Of a stretch of 64,000 nucleotides of DNA, positions 1-11,848 are shown piece by piece. This stretch comes from Pantoea phytobeneficialis (GTDB lineage: Bacteria; Pseudomonadota; Gammaproteobacteria; Enterobacterales; Enterobacteriaceae). The stretch spans positions 3,200,155 through 3,264,154 of the forward strand of contig NZ_CP024636.1 in NCBI RefSeq assembly GCF_009728735.1, written 5' to 3'. The position numbers were made by a program, and so were the translations under genes. A model generated the notes under the pieces. The model saw nothing but the letters and a program-made list of their open reading frames with translations. It ran no database searches and was not told where the DNA came from. The stretch's first letter is position 1; the number at the start of each line of letters is the position of its first letter.

Positions 1-1
1 T

Positions 2-262
2 CGTCAGCCAGTGGGCCGTCATGTGATTCGCTACTGCGACAGCGTGGTGTGCCATATCACCGGTTATCAGGGTATTCAGGCCGCTTTAGAACAAAACCTG
101 CATATCAAACCGGGCCAGACTACGCCGGACGGTCGCTTTACGCTGCTGCCGACTTGCTGCCTGGGTAACTGTGATAAAGGCCCGACCATGATGGTGGATG
201 AAGACACCCACGTTCATCTGACGCCGGAAGGTATCGCCACTTTACTGGAGCAGTATCAATGA
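2..262 (+). CDS. nuoE: NADH-quinone oxidoreductase subunit E (3' end only)
   Basis: Only the last 86 codons are present; the start lies left of the window. The subunit carries the N1a [2Fe-2S] cluster of the peripheral arm of complex I, next to NuoF. The visible part keeps the Cys in YCDSVVC and the CCLGNC cysteines that complete the cluster site, and the ending [14 protein letters not shown] matches the family C-terminus. Its TGA stop overlaps the nuoF start (ATGA), so the two are translationally coupled. Identification is firm from motif and position. Confidence 0.96.
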   Translation, partial: RQPVGRHVIRYCDSVVCHITGYQGIQAALEQNLHIKPGQTTPDGRFTLLPTCCLGNCDKGPTMMVDEDTHVHLTPEGIATLLEQYQ

Positions 263-1605
263 CCATCAAACAGATCATTCGTACTGCGGAAACGCATCCT
301 CTGACCTGGCGTCTGCGTGATGACAAACAGCCGGTGTGGATTGATGAATATCGCAGCAAAAACGGTTACGTCGGTGCCGAAAAAGCGCTGAAAGGTATGA
401 GCCAGGACGAAATCGTCGCAGCCGTAAAAGACTCCGGTCTGAAAGGTCGCGGCGGTGCAGGTTTTAACACCGGTCTGAAATGGAGCCTGATGCCGAAAGA
501 CGAATCCATGAACATCCGTTACCTGCTGTGTAACGCCGATGAAATGGAGCCGGGCACCTATAAAGACCGCCTGCTGATGGAACAAATGCCGCACCAGTTG
601 GTGGAAGGTATGTTGATCAGCGCCTTTGCGTTGAAAGCTTACCGTGGCTACATCTTCCTGCGTGGTGAATACATCGAAGCAGCGGCCAACCTGCGTAAAG
701 CGATTGCCGAAGCCACCGAAGCGGGCTTTATCGGTAAAAACATCCTCGGCACCGGCTTTGATTTCGAGCTGTTCGTGCATACCGGGGCAGGCCGCTACAT
801 TTGTGGTGAAGAGACAGCGTTAATCAACTCACTGGAAGGACGTCGCGCTAACCCGCGTTCCAAGCCACCGTTCCCGGCCAGCGCCGGTGTGTGGGGCAAA
901 CCGACCTGTGTTAACAACGTTGAGACGCTGTCAAATGTGCCTGCCATCTTCCTCAATGGGGTGGATTGGTACAAGAACATCTCAAAAAGTGAAGACACCG
1001 GCACCAAAATGATGGGCTTCTCAGGCCGCGTAAAAAATCCGGGTGTCTGGGAATTGCCGTTCGGTACTACCGCGCGTGAAATCCTCGAAGACTATGCAGG
1101 TGGCATGCGCGATGGCCTGAAGTTCAAAGCCTGGCAGCCAGGTGGCGCAGGGACCGACTTCCTCACCGATCAGCATCTCGACCTGCCGATGGAATTTGCC
1201 AGCATTGGTAAAGCCGGTAGTCGTCTGGGTACCGCGCTGGCGATGGCGGTGGATCATGAGATCAACATGGTCTCGCTGGTGCGCAATCTGGAAGAGTTCT
1301 TTGCTCGCGAATCCTGCGGCTGGTGTACGCCATGCCGTGATGGTTTGCCGTGGAGCGTGAAGATCCTGCGTGCACTGGAGCAAAAGCAAGGTCAGCCGGG
1401 TGATATCGAAACCCTGCAACAACTTTGCCGTCAGCTTGGCCCAGGTAAAACCTTCTGTGCGCATGCGCCGGGTGCCGTCGAGCCGCTGCAAAGCGCGATT
1501 AAATATTTCCGTGAAGAGTTTGAAGCCGGCATTGCGCCGCAGGTGTTTGGCAATACCCGCGCTATTGGCGGTATTCAGCCCAACCTGCTGAAAGCGCGCT
1601 GGTAA
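259..1605 (+). CDS. nuoF: NADH-quinone oxidoreductase subunit F
   Basis: A 448-residue flavoprotein subunit that oxidises NADH and passes electrons through FMN to the iron-sulfur chain of complex I. The glycine-rich [13 protein letters not shown] segment (about residues 63-75) forms the NADH/FMN site. [11 protein letters not shown] follows near residue 180. [12 protein letters not shown] near residue 350, plus a later Cys in KTFCAHAPG, ligate the N3 [4Fe-4S] cluster. Length agrees with E. coli NuoF (445). The start overlaps nuoE by four bases. A spacer of 106 bases, unusually long for this operon, separates it from nuoG. Confidence 0.98.
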   Translation: MTIKQIIRTAETHPLTWRLRDDKQPVWIDEYRSKNGYVGAEKALKGMSQDEIVAAVKDSGLKGRGGAGFNTGLKWSLMPKDESMNIRYLLCNADEMEPGTYKDRLLMEQMPHQLVEGMLISAFALKAYRGYIFLRGEYIEAAANLRKAIAEATEAGFIGKNILGTGFDFELFVHTGAGRYICGEETALINSLEGRRANPRSKPPFPASAGVWGKPTCVNNVETLSNVPAIFLNGVDWYKNISKSEDTGTKMMGFSGRVKNPGVWELPFGTTAREILEDYAGGMRDGLKFKAWQPGGAGTDFLTDQHLDLPMEFASIGKAGSRLGTALAMAVDHEINMVSLVRNLEEFFARESCGWCTPCRDGLPWSVKILRALEQKQGQPGDIETLQQLCRQLGPGKTFCAHAPGAVEPLQSAIKYFREEFEAGIAPQVFGNTRAIGGIQPNLLKARW

Positions 1606-1711
1606 TCAGCCGCCGTACACGGATAACCCTGTGGCGAGAGCATCGCGGCGGGGGAAAGAAAGAGATGTTTAACGCTCGTCTTCGGACGGGCCTTACGGAA
1701 GCATATTCACT

Positions 1712-4435
1712 ATGGCTACAATCCATGTAGACGGTAAAGAGTATGATGTGAACGGGGCGGACAACCTGCTACAGGCTTGTCTCTCCCTGGGCCTTGATAT
1801 TCCTTATTTTTGCTGGCATCCCGCGTTGGGAAGCGTAGGTGCCTGCCGCCAGTGTGCGGTAAAGCAATTCCAGAATGCCGAAGATACTCGCGGCCGCCTT
1901 GTTATGTCCTGCATGACACCGGCGTCGGACGGCACTTTTATCTCCATCGACGATGGCGAAGCGAAAGAGTTTCGTGAAAGCGTGGTGGAGTGGCTGATGA
2001 CCAACCACCCGCACGACTGCCCGGTGTGTGAAGAGGGGGGTAACTGCCACCTTCAGGATATGACGGTGATGACGGGCCACAGCTTCCGTCGCTATCGCTT
2101 CACCAAACGCACCCACCAAAATCAGGATCTCGGCCCGTTTATTTCGCATGAAATGAACCGCTGTATCGCCTGTTACCGCTGCGTGCGTTACTACAAAGAT
2201 TATGCCGACGGCAAAGACCTTGGTGTCTACGGCGCACACGACAACGTCTACTTCGGTCGCCCGGAAGATGGCACGCTGGAGAGCGAATTCTCCGGTAACC
2301 TGGTCGAAATTTGTCCGACCGGGGTGTTCACCGATAAAACTCACTCCGAACGCTACAACCGTAAATGGGACATGCAGTTTGCTCCGAGCATCTGCCAGCA
2401 GTGCAGCGTCGGTTGTAACACCAGCCCGGGTGAACGTTATGGTGAACTGCGTCGCATTGAAAACCGTTACAACGGCACGGTAAACCATTATTTCCTGTGT
2501 GACCGTGGTCGCTTTGGTTATGGCTACGTCAACCGCAAAGATCGTCCTCGTCATCCGGTACAGTTGCGCGGTAATGACTGGGTTACGCTGAATGCCGAAC
2601 AGGCGGTGAACGCGGCGGCAGATGTGCTGCGTCAGGCGAAAAAAGTCATTGGTATAGGTTCACCGCGCGCCAGCATTGAAAGCAACTTTGCGCTGCGTGA
2701 GCTGGTGGGTGCAGAAAACTTCTCCACCGGTATGCCTGCTGGCGAGCAGACGCGTCTTGAGCTGATGCTGAAAGTGCTGCGTGAAGGCGGCATCTACACC
2801 CCGTCTCTGCGTGAAATTGAAAGCTACGATGCGGTGCTGGTGCTGGGTGAAGATCTCACTCAGGTCGGTGCGCGTGTCGCACTGTCCGTGCGTCAGGCAG
2901 TTAAAGGTAAAGCCCGCGAAATGGCGGCGGCGCAGAAAGTCGCTGACTGGCAGATTGCGGCGATCCTGAACATTGGTCAGCACGCCAAACATCCGTTGTT
3001 TGTGACCAACGTTGATGAAACCCGTCTGGATGATATCGCGGCATGGAGCTACCGTGCACCGGTGGAAGACCAGGCGCGTCTTGGTTTTGCTATTGCGCAT
3101 GCGCTGGACGAATCCGCGCCAGCCCCAGGCAACTTTGACAAAGCTCTCGACGGCAAGCTGGACGTCGTGGTGCAGGCGTTGGCAGGGGCGAAAAAGCCGC
3201 TGATTATCTCCGGTACCCACTCGGGCAGCACCGCCATGATTGAAGCGGCGGCTAACGTCGCGAAAGCGCTAAAAGCGCGCGGCGCGGATGTCGGCATTAC
3301 CTTGCTGGCGTCAGCGGCAAACAGCATCGGTCTTGGATTGATGGGGGGGGCATCGCTGGACAGCGCGCTGGATCAACTGAGCAAAGGCGAAGCGGACACT
3401 CTGGTGGTGCTGGAAAACGACCTTTACCGCCACGCGCCAAAAGCGACGGTGGACGCCGCGCTGGCTCAGGCAGCCAACGTGATTGTGGTCGATCATCAAC
3501 GCACCAGCACGCTGGAAAAAGCCAACCTGGTGTTCTCTGGTGCCAGCTTTGCGGAAAGCGACGGCACCTCGATCAACCACGAAGGCCGCGCACAGCGTTT
3601 CTTCCAGGTTTTCGATCCGGCCTACTACGACAACAGCGTGGTGATGCTGGAGAGCTGGCGCTGGTTGCACTCGCTGCACAGCACGGTTGAAAGCCGTAAG
3701 ATTGACTGGACGCTGCTTGATCATGTGATTGATGCTGCGGTGGCTGCTCTGCCACAACTGAAAGGTATCAAGGACGCGGCACCGGATGCCAGCTTCCGTA
3801 TTCGTGGACAAAAACTGGCGCGTTCACCGCATCGTTACAGCGGCCGTACCGCCGCGCGTGCCAACATCAGCGTGCACGAACCGCGTCAGCCGCAAGATAA
3901 AGACACCATGTTCGCCTTCTCGATGGAGGGTAACAACCAGCCGGGTGCGGCCCGTTCGCAGATCCCGTTTGCCTGGGCGCCAGGCTGGAACTCCCCGCAG
4001 GCATGGAACAAATTCCAGGCCGAAGTGGGCGGTAAGCTGCGCAATGGTGATCCGGGTGTGCGTCTGTTTGAAGCTACGGAAGGTGCATTGCCGTGGTTCA
4101 GCGCGATTCCGGACAGCTTCGTTAGTGGCAGCCAGTGGCGTGTCGCCCCTTACTATCAACTGTTTGGTAGCGAGGAGATGACCCAGCGTTCTCCGGTGTT
4201 CCAGAAACGTATGGCTCCGGCCACGCTGGTCATTAACCCGGCCGATGCGGAAAAACTGGGCGTCAACAATGGTGCCGCCGTTGAGCTGGTGTGTGCCGGT
4301 GAAACGCTGCGTCTGCCGGTGCGCTTCTCCAGTGCGTTGCAGGCGGGGCAGGTAGGTCTGCCGCTGGGTATGCCGGGCGTGCCGCCGTTCCTCTCCGGTG
4401 CGCAAATTGACAAATTGCAGGAGGCGGCGCAATGA
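1712..4435 (+). CDS. nuoG: NADH-quinone oxidoreductase subunit G
   Basis: The 907-residue iron-sulfur subunit of the complex I peripheral arm. The N-terminus is a [2Fe-2S] ferredoxin domain ([15 protein letters not shown], about residues 34-48). [16 protein letters not shown] and [11 protein letters not shown] ligand sets for further clusters follow. CQQCSVGC near residue 228 gives the extra N7-type cluster, and the remainder is a molybdopterin-oxidoreductase-like domain without catalytic function. It ends in a four-base overlap with nuoH (ATGA). Length matches E. coli NuoG (908). Confidence 0.98.
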   Translation: MATIHVDGKEYDVNGADNLLQACLSLGLDIPYFCWHPALGSVGACRQCAVKQFQNAEDTRGRLVMSCMTPASDGTFISIDDGEAKEFRESVVEWLMTNHPHDCPVCEEGGNCHLQDMTVMTGHSFRRYRFTKRTHQNQDLGPFISHEMNRCIACYRCVRYYKDYADGKDLGVYGAHDNVYFGRPEDGTLESEFSGNLVEICPTGVFTDKTHSERYNRKWDMQFAPSICQQCSVGCNTSPGERYGELRRIENRYNGTVNHYFLCDRGRFGYGYVNRKDRPRHPVQLRGNDWVTLNAEQAVNAAADVLRQAKKVIGIGSPRASIESNFALRELVGAENFSTGMPAGEQTRLELMLKVLREGGIYTPSLREIESYDAVLVLGEDLTQVGARVALSVRQAVKGKAREMAAAQKVADWQIAAILNIGQHAKHPLFVTNVDETRLDDIAAWSYRAPVEDQARLGFAIAHALDESAPAPGNFDKALDGKLDVVVQALAGAKKPLIISGTHSGSTAMIEAAANVAKALKARGADVGITLLASAANSIGLGLMGGASLDSALDQLSKGEADTLVVLENDLYRHAPKATVDAALAQAANVIVVDHQRTSTLEKANLVFSGASFAESDGTSINHEGRAQRFFQVFDPAYYDNSVVMLESWRWLHSLHSTVESRKIDWTLLDHVIDAAVAALPQLKGIKDAAPDASFRIRGQKLARSPHRYSGRTAARANISVHEPRQPQDKDTMFAFSMEGNNQPGAARSQIPFAWAPGWNSPQAWNKFQAEVGGKLRNGDPGVRLFEATEGALPWFSAIPDSFVSGSQWRVAPYYQLFGSEEMTQRSPVFQKRMAPATLVINPADAEKLGVNNGAAVELVCAGETLRLPVRFSSALQAGQVGLPLGMPGVPPFLSGAQIDKLQEAAQ

Positions 4436-5406
4436 GCTGGCTGACACCGGACGTTATTGACATCCTGATTAGCATCGTCAAAGCCATCGTCATCTTGCTG
4501 GTGGTGGTGGCCTGCGGTGCCTTCATGAGTTTTGCCGAGCGTCGTCTGCTCGGCCTCTGGCAGAACCGTTACGGACCAAACCGTGTAGGTTGGGGCGGTT
4601 CGCTGCAATTAGCAGCAGATATGCTGAAAATGTTCTTTAAAGAGGACTGGGTCCCGCCCTTTACCGACCGCTTTATCTTTACTCTGGCCCCGGTGATTGC
4701 GTTTGTTTCGCTGCTGCTGGCTTTCGCCATCGTACCGGTATCGCCCACCTGGATGGTCACCGACCTGAACATCGGTCTGCTGTTCTTCCTGATGATGGCC
4801 GGTCTGGCGGTGTATGCGGTGCTGTTCGCGGGCTGGTCGAGTAACAACAAATACTCGCTGCTCGGCGCGATGCGTGCTTCCGCGCAGACCCTGAGCTACG
4901 AAGTGTTCCTCGGCCTGTCGCTGATGGGCGTGGTGGCACAGGCAGGTTCCTTCAATCTGAACGCTATCGTCGAAAGTCAGGCGCATTTGTGGAACATCAT
5001 TCCGCAATTCTTTGGCTTCCTGACCTTCTGTATCGCGGGCGTTGCGGTGTGTCACCGTCACCCGTTTGACCAGCCAGAAGCAGAACAGGAACTGGCCGAT
5101 GGTTACCACATCGAATACGCCGGGATGAAGTTCGGTCTGTTTTTCGTGGGTGAATACGTGGCGATCACCACCGTATCAGCGCTGATTGTGACGCTGTTCT
5201 TCGGTGGCTGGCACGGACCGTTCCTGCCGCCGTTCATCTGGTTCGCTATTAAGACCGCGTTCTTCATGATGATGTTTATCCTGATTCGTGCTGCGCTTCC
5301 GCGTCCACGCTATGACCAGGTGCTGTCGTTCGGCTGGAAAGTGTGTCTGCCGTTGACGCTGTTGAACCTGCTGGCGACCGCCGCAGTGATTCTGTCTGCG
5401 CAGTAA
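4432..5406 (+). CDS. nuoH: NADH-quinone oxidoreductase subunit H
   Basis: A 324-residue membrane subunit with about eight hydrophobic helices that forms part of the quinone-binding chamber at the junction of the peripheral and membrane arms. The conserved loop with [19 protein letters not shown] (about residues 213-231) supplies the acidic residues thought to link quinone reduction to proton pumping. [16 protein letters not shown] near residue 40 is another family hallmark. Length is within one residue of E. coli NuoH. It overlaps nuoG and is followed by nuoI after 11 bases. Confidence 0.98.
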   Translation: MSWLTPDVIDILISIVKAIVILLVVVACGAFMSFAERRLLGLWQNRYGPNRVGWGGSLQLAADMLKMFFKEDWVPPFTDRFIFTLAPVIAFVSLLLAFAIVPVSPTWMVTDLNIGLLFFLMMAGLAVYAVLFAGWSSNNKYSLLGAMRASAQTLSYEVFLGLSLMGVVAQAGSFNLNAIVESQAHLWNIIPQFFGFLTFCIAGVAVCHRHPFDQPEAEQELADGYHIEYAGMKFGLFFVGEYVAITTVSALIVTLFFGGWHGPFLPPFIWFAIKTAFFMMMFILIRAALPRPRYDQVLSFGWKVCLPLTLLNLLATAAVILSAQ

Positions 5407-5417
5407 GGGGTTTTGAG

Positions 5418-5960
5418 ATGACTTTAAAAGATATTGTCGTTGGCTTCGGCACGACAGTGCGCAGTATCTGGATGATAGGCATGCATGCCTTCGCCAAACG
5501 CGAAACCCAGATGTACCCGGAAGAGCCGGTCTACCTGCCGCCGCGCTACCGTGGCCGTATCGTGCTGACGCGCGACCCGGACGGTGAAGAGCGTTGCGTT
5601 GCCTGTAACCTGTGTGCGGTAGCTTGTCCGGTAGGCTGTATTTCGCTGCAAAAAGCCGAAATGCAGGATGGTCGCTGGTATCCGGAATTCTTCCGCATCA
5701 ACTTTTCACGCTGCATCTTCTGTGGTCTGTGCGAAGAAGCCTGTCCGACCACCGCTATCCAGCTGACCCCGGATTTCGAACTGGGTGAGTTTAAGCGTCA
5801 GGATCTGGTGTACGAAAAACAGGATCTGTTGATCTCCGGTCCGGGTAAATATCCGGAGTACAACTTCTACCGCATGGCGGGTATGGCAATTGACGGCAAA
5901 GGCAAAGGCGACGCGGAAAACGAAGCCAAACCGATCGACGTCAAAGGCTTGTTACCTTAA
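5418..5960 (+). CDS. nuoI: NADH-quinone oxidoreductase subunit I
   Basis: A 180-residue ferredoxin-like subunit carrying clusters N6a and N6b, the last relay before N2 and quinone. Two classical CxxCxxCxxxCP motifs are visible: [15 protein letters not shown] and [15 protein letters not shown]. The ATG at 5418 is chosen because it gives exactly the E. coli length and start (MTLKDIVVG) and follows GGGGTTTTGAG. An upstream in-frame ATG at 5343 would run back into nuoH. Eleven bases separate it from nuoH and ten from nuoJ. Confidence 0.97.
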   Translation: MTLKDIVVGFGTTVRSIWMIGMHAFAKRETQMYPEEPVYLPPRYRGRIVLTRDPDGEERCVACNLCAVACPVGCISLQKAEMQDGRWYPEFFRINFSRCIFCGLCEEACPTTAIQLTPDFELGEFKRQDLVYEKQDLLISGPGKYPEYNFYRMAGMAIDGKGKGDAENEAKPIDVKGLLP

Positions 5961-5970
5961 GGAGCCAGCT

Positions 5971-6522
5971 ATGGAATTTGCGTTTTATCTTTGCGGTCTG
6001 GTGGCGGTGTTGACGACGCTACGCGTCATCACCCACACCAACCCGGTGCATGCACTGCTGTACCTGATTGTTTCGTTGCTGTCGATTGCTGGCGTGTTCT
6101 TCTCAATGGGCGCGTACTTTGCCGGGGCGCTGGAAATTATCGTCTACGCCGGTGCCATTATGGTGCTGTTCGTGTTCGTAGTGATGATGCTGAACCTTGG
6201 CAAATCCCAGCAGGATCAGGAGCGTGAGTGGCTGAAGCCGTCGCTGTGGATTGGTCCTGGCATCGTATCCCTGCTGCTGCTGGTGGTGATGATTTATGCC
6301 ATCAGCACCGCGCACGATCAGGGCATTGATGGCACTGTCATTGACGCCAAAGCCGTGGGTATCAGCCTGTTTGGTCCTTACGTACTGGCGGTGGAGCTGG
6401 CATCCATGTTGCTGCTGGCCGGTCTGGTTGTTGCCTTCCATATTGGACGTGAAGAGCGTCAGGGCGAGGTGCTCAGCAATCGCCCGGCTGAGGCGCAAGG
6501 GAATAAGGAGGAGCACGCATGA
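5971..6522 (+). CDS. nuoJ: NADH-quinone oxidoreductase subunit J
   Basis: A 183-residue membrane subunit (ND6-type) with five predicted helices. The third contains the [17 protein letters not shown] segment with its conserved pi-bulge region. It sits between the NuoH/A/K group and the antiporter-like subunits. ATG 5971 follows AAGGAGCCAGCT at good spacing and gives [10 protein letters not shown] as in E. coli. The C-terminal tail is cytoplasmic and charged. It overlaps nuoK by four bases (ATGA). Confidence 0.97.
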   Translation: MEFAFYLCGLVAVLTTLRVITHTNPVHALLYLIVSLLSIAGVFFSMGAYFAGALEIIVYAGAIMVLFVFVVMMLNLGKSQQDQEREWLKPSLWIGPGIVSLLLLVVMIYAISTAHDQGIDGTVIDAKAVGISLFGPYVLAVELASMLLLAGLVVAFHIGREERQGEVLSNRPAEAQGNKEEHA

Positions 6523-6821
6523 TCCCGTTACAACACGGCCTGATTCTGGCTGCTGTGCTGTTTGTTCTCGGCCTGACCTCACTGGTGCTGCGCCGTAACC
6601 TGCTGTTTATGTTGATTGGTCTGGAGATCATGATCAACGCCGCCGCGCTGGCGCTGGTGGTCGCAGGGAGCTACTGGGGGCAAGCCGACGGTCAGGTGAT
6701 GTATATCCTGGCAATCAGCCTCGCGGCGGCGGAAGCCAGTATCGGTCTGGCGCTGCTGCTCCAGCTCTATCGTCGTCGTCAGACGCTGAACATTGACACT
6801 GTGAGCGAGATGCGCGGATGA
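6519..6821 (+). CDS. nuoK: NADH-quinone oxidoreductase subunit K
   Basis: A 100-residue subunit with three membrane helices (ND4L-type). The family glutamates are present in the second and third helices ([13 protein letters not shown] and [15 protein letters not shown]) and are required for proton translocation. Length equals E. coli NuoK. It overlaps nuoJ and nuoL by four bases at each end, the usual tight coupling of the nuoJKL segment. Confidence 0.97.
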   Translation: MIPLQHGLILAAVLFVLGLTSLVLRRNLLFMLIGLEIMINAAALALVVAGSYWGQADGQVMYILAISLAAAEASIGLALLLQLYRRRQTLNIDTVSEMRG

Positions 6822-8653
6822 ATCTTCTCTACTTAACTGTTTTATTTCCGCTGATTGGCTTCCTGCTGTTGGCATTTTCCCGTGGTCGCTGGTCGGAGAA
6901 CCTGTCTGCCGCTGTGGGGATGGGATCAGTCGGTCTGGCTGCCCTGACCACGATTTTTGTCGGCATGGATTTCTTCAGCCAGGGCCAGCAACCGTTCACT
7001 CAGGCGCTGTGGACCTGGATGCAGGTTGGTCACTTTGACATCAAGGTCAATCTGGTGCTGGATGGCCTGTCGCTGACCATGCTGTCAGTGGTGACCGGTG
7101 TGGGTTTCTTCATCCACATGTTCGCGTCCTGGTACATGCGTGGTGAAGAGGGCTACTCACGCTTCTTCGCCTACACCAACCTGTTTATCGCCAGCATGGT
7201 GGTTCTGGTACTGGCCGATAACCTGATGCTGATGTACCTCGGCTGGGAAGGGGTGGGGCTGTGTTCCTACCTGCTGATTGGTTTCTACTACAGCAACCCG
7301 GAAAACGGCAAAGCGGCGATGAAAGCCTTCATCATTACCCGTGTGGGTGATGTGTTCCTCGCGCTGGCGTTGTTCATTCTCTACAACGAACTTGGCACGC
7401 TGAACTTCCGCGAGCTGATGGAGTTGGCTCCGGCGCACTTCGCCGCCGACAACCATATGCTGCAATGGGCAACCTTGCTGCTGCTGGGTGGTGCGGTTGG
7501 TAAATCTGCCCAGTTGCCGTTGCAAACGTGGCTGGCGGATGCGATGGCCGGTCCGACGCCGGTTTCAGCGCTGATCCACGCCGCGACGATGGTTACTGCG
7601 GGTGTCTACCTGATTGCCCGTACGCATGGCCTGTTCCTGCTGACGCCTGACGTGCTGCATCTGGTCGGTATTGTGGGTGCCATCACCCTGGTGCTGGCGG
7701 GCTTTGCTGCGCTGGTGCAAACCGACATCAAACGCGTGCTGGCATACTCCACCATGAGCCAGATTGGCTACATGTTCCTGGCGCTTGGCGTGCAGGCGTG
7801 GGATGCGGCGATTTTCCACCTGATGACCCACGCGTTCTTCAAAGCGTTGCTGTTCCTGTCATCCGGTTCGGTAATTCTGGCCTGCCATCACGAACAGAAC
7901 ATCTTCAAGATGGGCGGCCTGCGTAAGAGCATCCCGCTGGTGTATACCTGCTTCCTCGTGGGGGGGGCCGCACTGGCTGCGCTGCCGCTGATTACCGCAG
8001 GTTTCTACAGTAAAGATGAAATCCTGTTTGGTGCGCTGGCGAATGGTCACATCAATCTGATGGTGGCGGGTCTGGTGGGTGCGTTCCTGACCTCAATCTA
8101 TACGTTCCGCATGATTTTCATCGTGTTCCACGGTGAAGAGAAAATCCATGCTCATGCCGGTAAAGGTATTACTCATCATCTGCCGCTGATTGTGCTGCTG
8201 GTGTTGTCCACCTTCATTGGTGCGTTGATTACACCGCCGCTGGCGGGTGTGTTGCCGCAGAACGAATTTGGTGAAGGCGGCAAAGTGGCACTGGAAATCA
8301 CCTCTGGTGTGGTGGCGATCGTCGGCATTCTGATTGCTGCTGCGTTGTGGCTGGGCAAGCGTCAGCTGGTTACCCGCGTTGCCAACAGCGCGCCGGGCCG
8401 TTTCTTCGGCACCTGGTGGTTTGCCGCCTGGGGCTTCGATTGGTTATACGACAAAGTGTTCGTTAAACCTTTCCTCGGCATTGCGTGGCTACTGCATCGT
8501 GATCCGCTGAACTCGCTGATGAATTTGCCAGCCCTGATTTCGCGCATTGGCAACAAAGGTCTGGTGGTCAGCGAAAACGGTTATCTGCGCTGGTACGTGG
8601 CGTCGATGAGCGTCGGTGCCGTGGTAGTGCTGGCGCTGCTGCTGGTGATCTAA
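6818..8653 (+). CDS. nuoL: NADH-quinone oxidoreductase subunit L
   Basis: A 611-residue antiporter-like subunit at the far end of the membrane arm, thought to carry one proton channel. The conserved Glu lies in [21 protein letters not shown] (about residues 138-158), and the lysine and histidine helices ([20 protein letters not shown] and [16 protein letters not shown]) follow. The C-terminus holds the long lateral helix and last transmembrane segment. E. coli NuoL has 613 residues. An 88-base gap follows, with a hairpin, before nuoM. Confidence 0.98.
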   Translation: MNLLYLTVLFPLIGFLLLAFSRGRWSENLSAAVGMGSVGLAALTTIFVGMDFFSQGQQPFTQALWTWMQVGHFDIKVNLVLDGLSLTMLSVVTGVGFFIHMFASWYMRGEEGYSRFFAYTNLFIASMVVLVLADNLMLMYLGWEGVGLCSYLLIGFYYSNPENGKAAMKAFIITRVGDVFLALALFILYNELGTLNFRELMELAPAHFAADNHMLQWATLLLLGGAVGKSAQLPLQTWLADAMAGPTPVSALIHAATMVTAGVYLIARTHGLFLLTPDVLHLVGIVGAITLVLAGFAALVQTDIKRVLAYSTMSQIGYMFLALGVQAWDAAIFHLMTHAFFKALLFLSSGSVILACHHEQNIFKMGGLRKSIPLVYTCFLVGGAALAALPLITAGFYSKDEILFGALANGHINLMVAGLVGAFLTSIYTFRMIFIVFHGEEKIHAHAGKGITHHLPLIVLLVLSTFIGALITPPLAGVLPQNEFGEGGKVALEITSGVVAIVGILIAAALWLGKRQLVTRVANSAPGRFFGTWWFAAWGFDWLYDKVFVKPFLGIAWLLHRDPLNSLMNLPALISRIGNKGLVVSENGYLRWYVASMSVGAVVVLALLLVI

Positions 8654-8667
8654 CAAGATTGATGGGC

Positions 8668-8689
8668 GGGGTGAGGGTTTCTTCACCCC
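8668..8689 (+). other. Intra-operon hairpin between nuoL and nuoM
   Basis: GGGGTGA and TCACCCC pair as a perfect 7-bp stem around an 8-base loop in the 88-base nuoL-nuoM gap. No T-run follows, so this is more likely an mRNA-stabilising or processing element than a terminator. Function is inferred only from position. Confidence 0.5.
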
Positions 8690-8741
8690 AGTCGAGAAAG
8701 TAAAAATTGCCTGATAAAGGCAGAAAAAAGGGAAGTATGCC

Positions 8742-10262
8742 GTGTTATTACCTTGGCTAATAATCATACCTTTTCTCGGTGGCTTGCTGTGCTGGCTGGC
8801 TGAGCGCCTTGGCGCGAAGGTGCCGCGTTGGATAGCCCTGATCACCATGGCACTGACGCTGGTGATTTCGTTGCAACTCTGGTTGCAGGGTGGCTATTCA
8901 CTGACGCAGGCGGCTGGCATGCCACAGTGGCAATCCACCTTCTCCGTACCGTGGATTCCGCGTTTTGGCATCAATTTCCATCTGGCGATTGATGGTCTGT
9001 CGCTGCTGATGGTGGTGCTGACCGGTCTGCTCGGCCTGATGGCGGTGCTCTGTTCGTGGAATGAAATTGAGAAGTATCAGGGCTTTTTCCACCTCAACCT
9101 GATGTGGATCCTCGGTGGCGTGATTGGTGTGTTCCTCTCCATCGACATGTTCCTGTTCTTCTTCTTCTGGGAAATGATGCTGGTGCCGATGTACTTCCTC
9201 ATCGCACTCTGGGGTCACAAAGCGTCAGACGGTAAAACCCGTATCACGGCAGCGACCAAGTTCTTCATCTACACCCAGGCATCCGGTCTGGTGATGCTGA
9301 TTGCTATCCTGGCGCTGGTGTTTGTGCACTACAACGCGACCGGCGTCTGGACCTTCAGCTACGAAGAGCTGCTGAAAACCCCGATGTCCCACACCGTGGA
9401 ATATCTGCTGATGCTGGGCTTCTTTATCGCCTTCGCCGTCAAAATGCCGGTGGTGCCGTTACACGGCTGGCTGCCAGATGCGCACAGCCAGGCACCTACC
9501 GCAGGTTCGGTCGACCTCGCCGGGATTCTGTTGAAAACCGCAGCCTATGGTCTGCTGCGTTTCAGCCTGCCGTTGTTCCCGCACGCGTCGGCAGAATTTG
9601 CTCCGATTGCCATGTGGCTCGGCGTGATTGGTATCTTCTACGGTGCCTGGATGGCGTTCGCGCAGACCGATATCAAACGTCTGATCGCTTATACCTCCAT
9701 TTCGCACATGGGCTTTGTGCTGATTGCCATCTACACCGGCAGTCAGTTGGCGTTCCAGGGTGCGGTGGTACAGATGATTGCCCACGGCCTGTCCGCCGCG
9801 GCGCTGTTTATCCTGTGCGGCCAACTGTATGAACGCCTGCATACCCGTGATATGCGTCAGATGGGTGGCCTGTGGTCACGTATCAAATGGATTCCGGGCC
9901 TGTCGTTGTTCTTTGCCGTGGCTAACCTCGGGATGCCGGGCACCGGTAACTTTGCCGGGGAATTTATGATTCTGACTGGCAGCTTCCAGGTGGTGCCGGT
10001 GATTATCGTGATTGCCACCTTTGGTCTGGTATTTGCCTCGGTGTACTCGCTGGTGATGATGCAGCGCGCGTACTACGGCGAAGCCAAATCACAGGCCCCA
10101 CTGCCAGGGATGTCACCGCGTGAGTTCATTATGATTATGGTTTTGGTGGTGTTGCTGGTTCTGCTGGGGGTTTATCCGCAGCCGATTCTTGATACCTCCC
10201 ATGCTGCAATGAGCAATATTCAGCAGTGGTTTACCGCTTCAATTTCAACTACAAGGCCGTAA
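8742..10262 (+). CDS. nuoM: NADH-quinone oxidoreductase subunit M
   Basis: A 506-residue antiporter-like membrane subunit (ND4-type). FFFFWEMMLVPMYFLIALWG (about residues 141-160) holds the key Glu; KMPVVPLHGWLPDAHSQAPT holds the Lys/His channel residues. The start is GTG at 8742, preceded by AAAAAAGGGAAG and giving the MLLPWLI start of E. coli NuoM. The protein is three residues shorter than E. coli's, apparently from a small gap near residue 450. Six bases separate it from nuoN. Confidence 0.97.
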   Translation: MLLPWLIIIPFLGGLLCWLAERLGAKVPRWIALITMALTLVISLQLWLQGGYSLTQAAGMPQWQSTFSVPWIPRFGINFHLAIDGLSLLMVVLTGLLGLMAVLCSWNEIEKYQGFFHLNLMWILGGVIGVFLSIDMFLFFFFWEMMLVPMYFLIALWGHKASDGKTRITAATKFFIYTQASGLVMLIAILALVFVHYNATGVWTFSYEELLKTPMSHTVEYLLMLGFFIAFAVKMPVVPLHGWLPDAHSQAPTAGSVDLAGILLKTAAYGLLRFSLPLFPHASAEFAPIAMWLGVIGIFYGAWMAFAQTDIKRLIAYTSISHMGFVLIAIYTGSQLAFQGAVVQMIAHGLSAAALFILCGQLYERLHTRDMRQMGGLWSRIKWIPGLSLFFAVANLGMPGTGNFAGEFMILTGSFQVVPVIIVIATFGLVFASVYSLVMMQRAYYGEAKSQAPLPGMSPREFIMIMVLVVLLVLLGVYPQPILDTSHAAMSNIQQWFTASISTTRP

Positions 10263-10268
10263 TTCGCC

Positions 10269-11726
10269 ATGACAATAACTCCTCAACAATTGATCGCGTT
10301 ACTGCCGCTGTTGATCGTCGGATTGACGGTGGTGGTTGTGATGCTGTCCATTGCATGGCGACGCAACCATTTTGTAAATGCCACGCTGACGGTCATTGGT
10401 CTTAACCTGGCGCTGCTTTCTCTGTGGTTTGTTGCCCATGTCGGGGCAATGGATGTGACGCCGATGCTGCGCGTTGATGGTTACTCCATCTTCTACACCG
10501 GACTGGTGATGCTGGCGAGTCTGGCGACCTGTACTTTCGCCTACCCGTGGCTGGCCGGTTTCCCGGACAACAAGGATGAGTTCTATCTGCTGGTGCTGAT
10601 TGCCGCGCTGGGCGGTATTGTGCTGGCCAGCGCTAACCATCTGTCGGCGCTGTTCATCGGTATTGAACTGCTGTCTCTGCCGCTGTTTGGTTTGATTGGT
10701 TACGCCTTCCGCCAGAAACGTTCGCTGGAAGCGGCACTGAAATACACCATCCTGTCAGCTGCAGCCTCATCGTTCCTGTTGTTTGGTATCGCACTGATTT
10801 ACGCGGATTCCGGCAGCCTGAGCTTTGTGCAGTTGGGTAAAAGCCTGAATGACAGCATGATGCAGCAGCCGCTGCTGCTGGTCGGCCTCGGGATGATGAT
10901 TATCGGTCTTGGCTTCAAACTGTCGCTGGTGCCGTTCCATCTGTGGACGCCGGATGTCTATCAAGGCGCACCCGCTCCGGTATCCACTTTCCTTGCGACC
11001 GCCAGCAAAATCGCTATCTTTGGCGTGATCATGCGTCTGTTCATGTACGCGCCGGTGACCGACAGCGAAGCGGTACGTACCGTGTTGGGTGTGATTGCCT
11101 TTGTTTCGATTCTGTTCGGTAACCTGATGGCGATTTCGCAGAGCAACATCAAACGTCTGCTCGGTTACTCCTCCATCGCTCACCTCGGTTATCTGCTGGT
11201 GGCGTTGATTGCGGTGAAAACGCATCAGCTGTCGCTGGAAACCGCTGGCGTCTATCTGGCCGGTTACCTGTTCAGCAGCCTTGGCGCGTTCGGTGTGGTC
11301 AGCCTGATGTCCAGCCCTTACCGTGGCCCGGATGCCGATACTCTGTACTCCTACCGTGGCCTGTTCTGGCATCGTCCGATTCTGTCGGCGGTGATGACCA
11401 TCATGATGCTGTCACTGGCCGGTATCCCGATGACACTGGGCTTTATTGGTAAGTTCTACGTGATCGCTTCCGGTGTGAACGCCCATCTGTGGTGGCTGAC
11501 GGGTGCGGTGGTGGCAGGTAGCGCCATCGGCCTGTACTACTATCTGCGCGTGACTGTCAGCCTGTACCTCAGCCCGCCAGAGCTGCATACCCGCGATACG
11601 CCAGCGAATTGGGCATTCACCGCCGGTGGTGTGGTGGTACTGATTTCCGCGATTCTGGTGTTGCTGCTGGGGGTTTATCCGCAGCCGCTAATCACGCTGG
11701 TACAGATGGCTCAGCCGCTGATGTAA
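10269..11726 (+). CDS. nuoN: NADH-quinone oxidoreductase subunit N
   Basis: A 485-residue antiporter-like subunit (ND2-type), the last gene of the nuo operon and identical in length to E. coli NuoN. It contains the conserved Glu in [20 protein letters not shown] and the Lys/His segment [20 protein letters not shown]. The ATG at 10269 follows nuoM by six bases. A Rho-independent terminator lies 23 bases past the stop, so transcription of the complex I operon probably ends here. Confidence 0.97.
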   Translation: MTITPQQLIALLPLLIVGLTVVVVMLSIAWRRNHFVNATLTVIGLNLALLSLWFVAHVGAMDVTPMLRVDGYSIFYTGLVMLASLATCTFAYPWLAGFPDNKDEFYLLVLIAALGGIVLASANHLSALFIGIELLSLPLFGLIGYAFRQKRSLEAALKYTILSAAASSFLLFGIALIYADSGSLSFVQLGKSLNDSMMQQPLLLVGLGMMIIGLGFKLSLVPFHLWTPDVYQGAPAPVSTFLATASKIAIFGVIMRLFMYAPVTDSEAVRTVLGVIAFVSILFGNLMAISQSNIKRLLGYSSIAHLGYLLVALIAVKTHQLSLETAGVYLAGYLFSSLGAFGVVSLMSSPYRGPDADTLYSYRGLFWHRPILSAVMTIMMLSLAGIPMTLGFIGKFYVIASGVNAHLWWLTGAVVAGSAIGLYYYLRVTVSLYLSPPELHTRDTPANWAFTAGGVVVLISAILVLLLGVYPQPLITLVQMAQPLM

Positions 11727-11749
11727 CCTTCGTGTTGTTGCTTCAGACA

Positions 11750-11777
11750 AATCAGGCCTGCGGGCCTGATTTTTTTT
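11750..11777 (+). terminator. Rho-independent terminator of the nuo operon
   Basis: AATCAGGCC (11750-11758) pairs with GGCCTGATT (11763-11771) around a TGCG loop, and the descending arm runs into eight consecutive T. It directly follows nuoN. Confidence 0.93.
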
Positions 11778-11848
11778 GCCCGCTATCTGACAATTTTGCC
11801 GCGTGTTGCTAGTTTTTAAGCAGTGTTCACTCGTCGCGCAGAGGCCTT

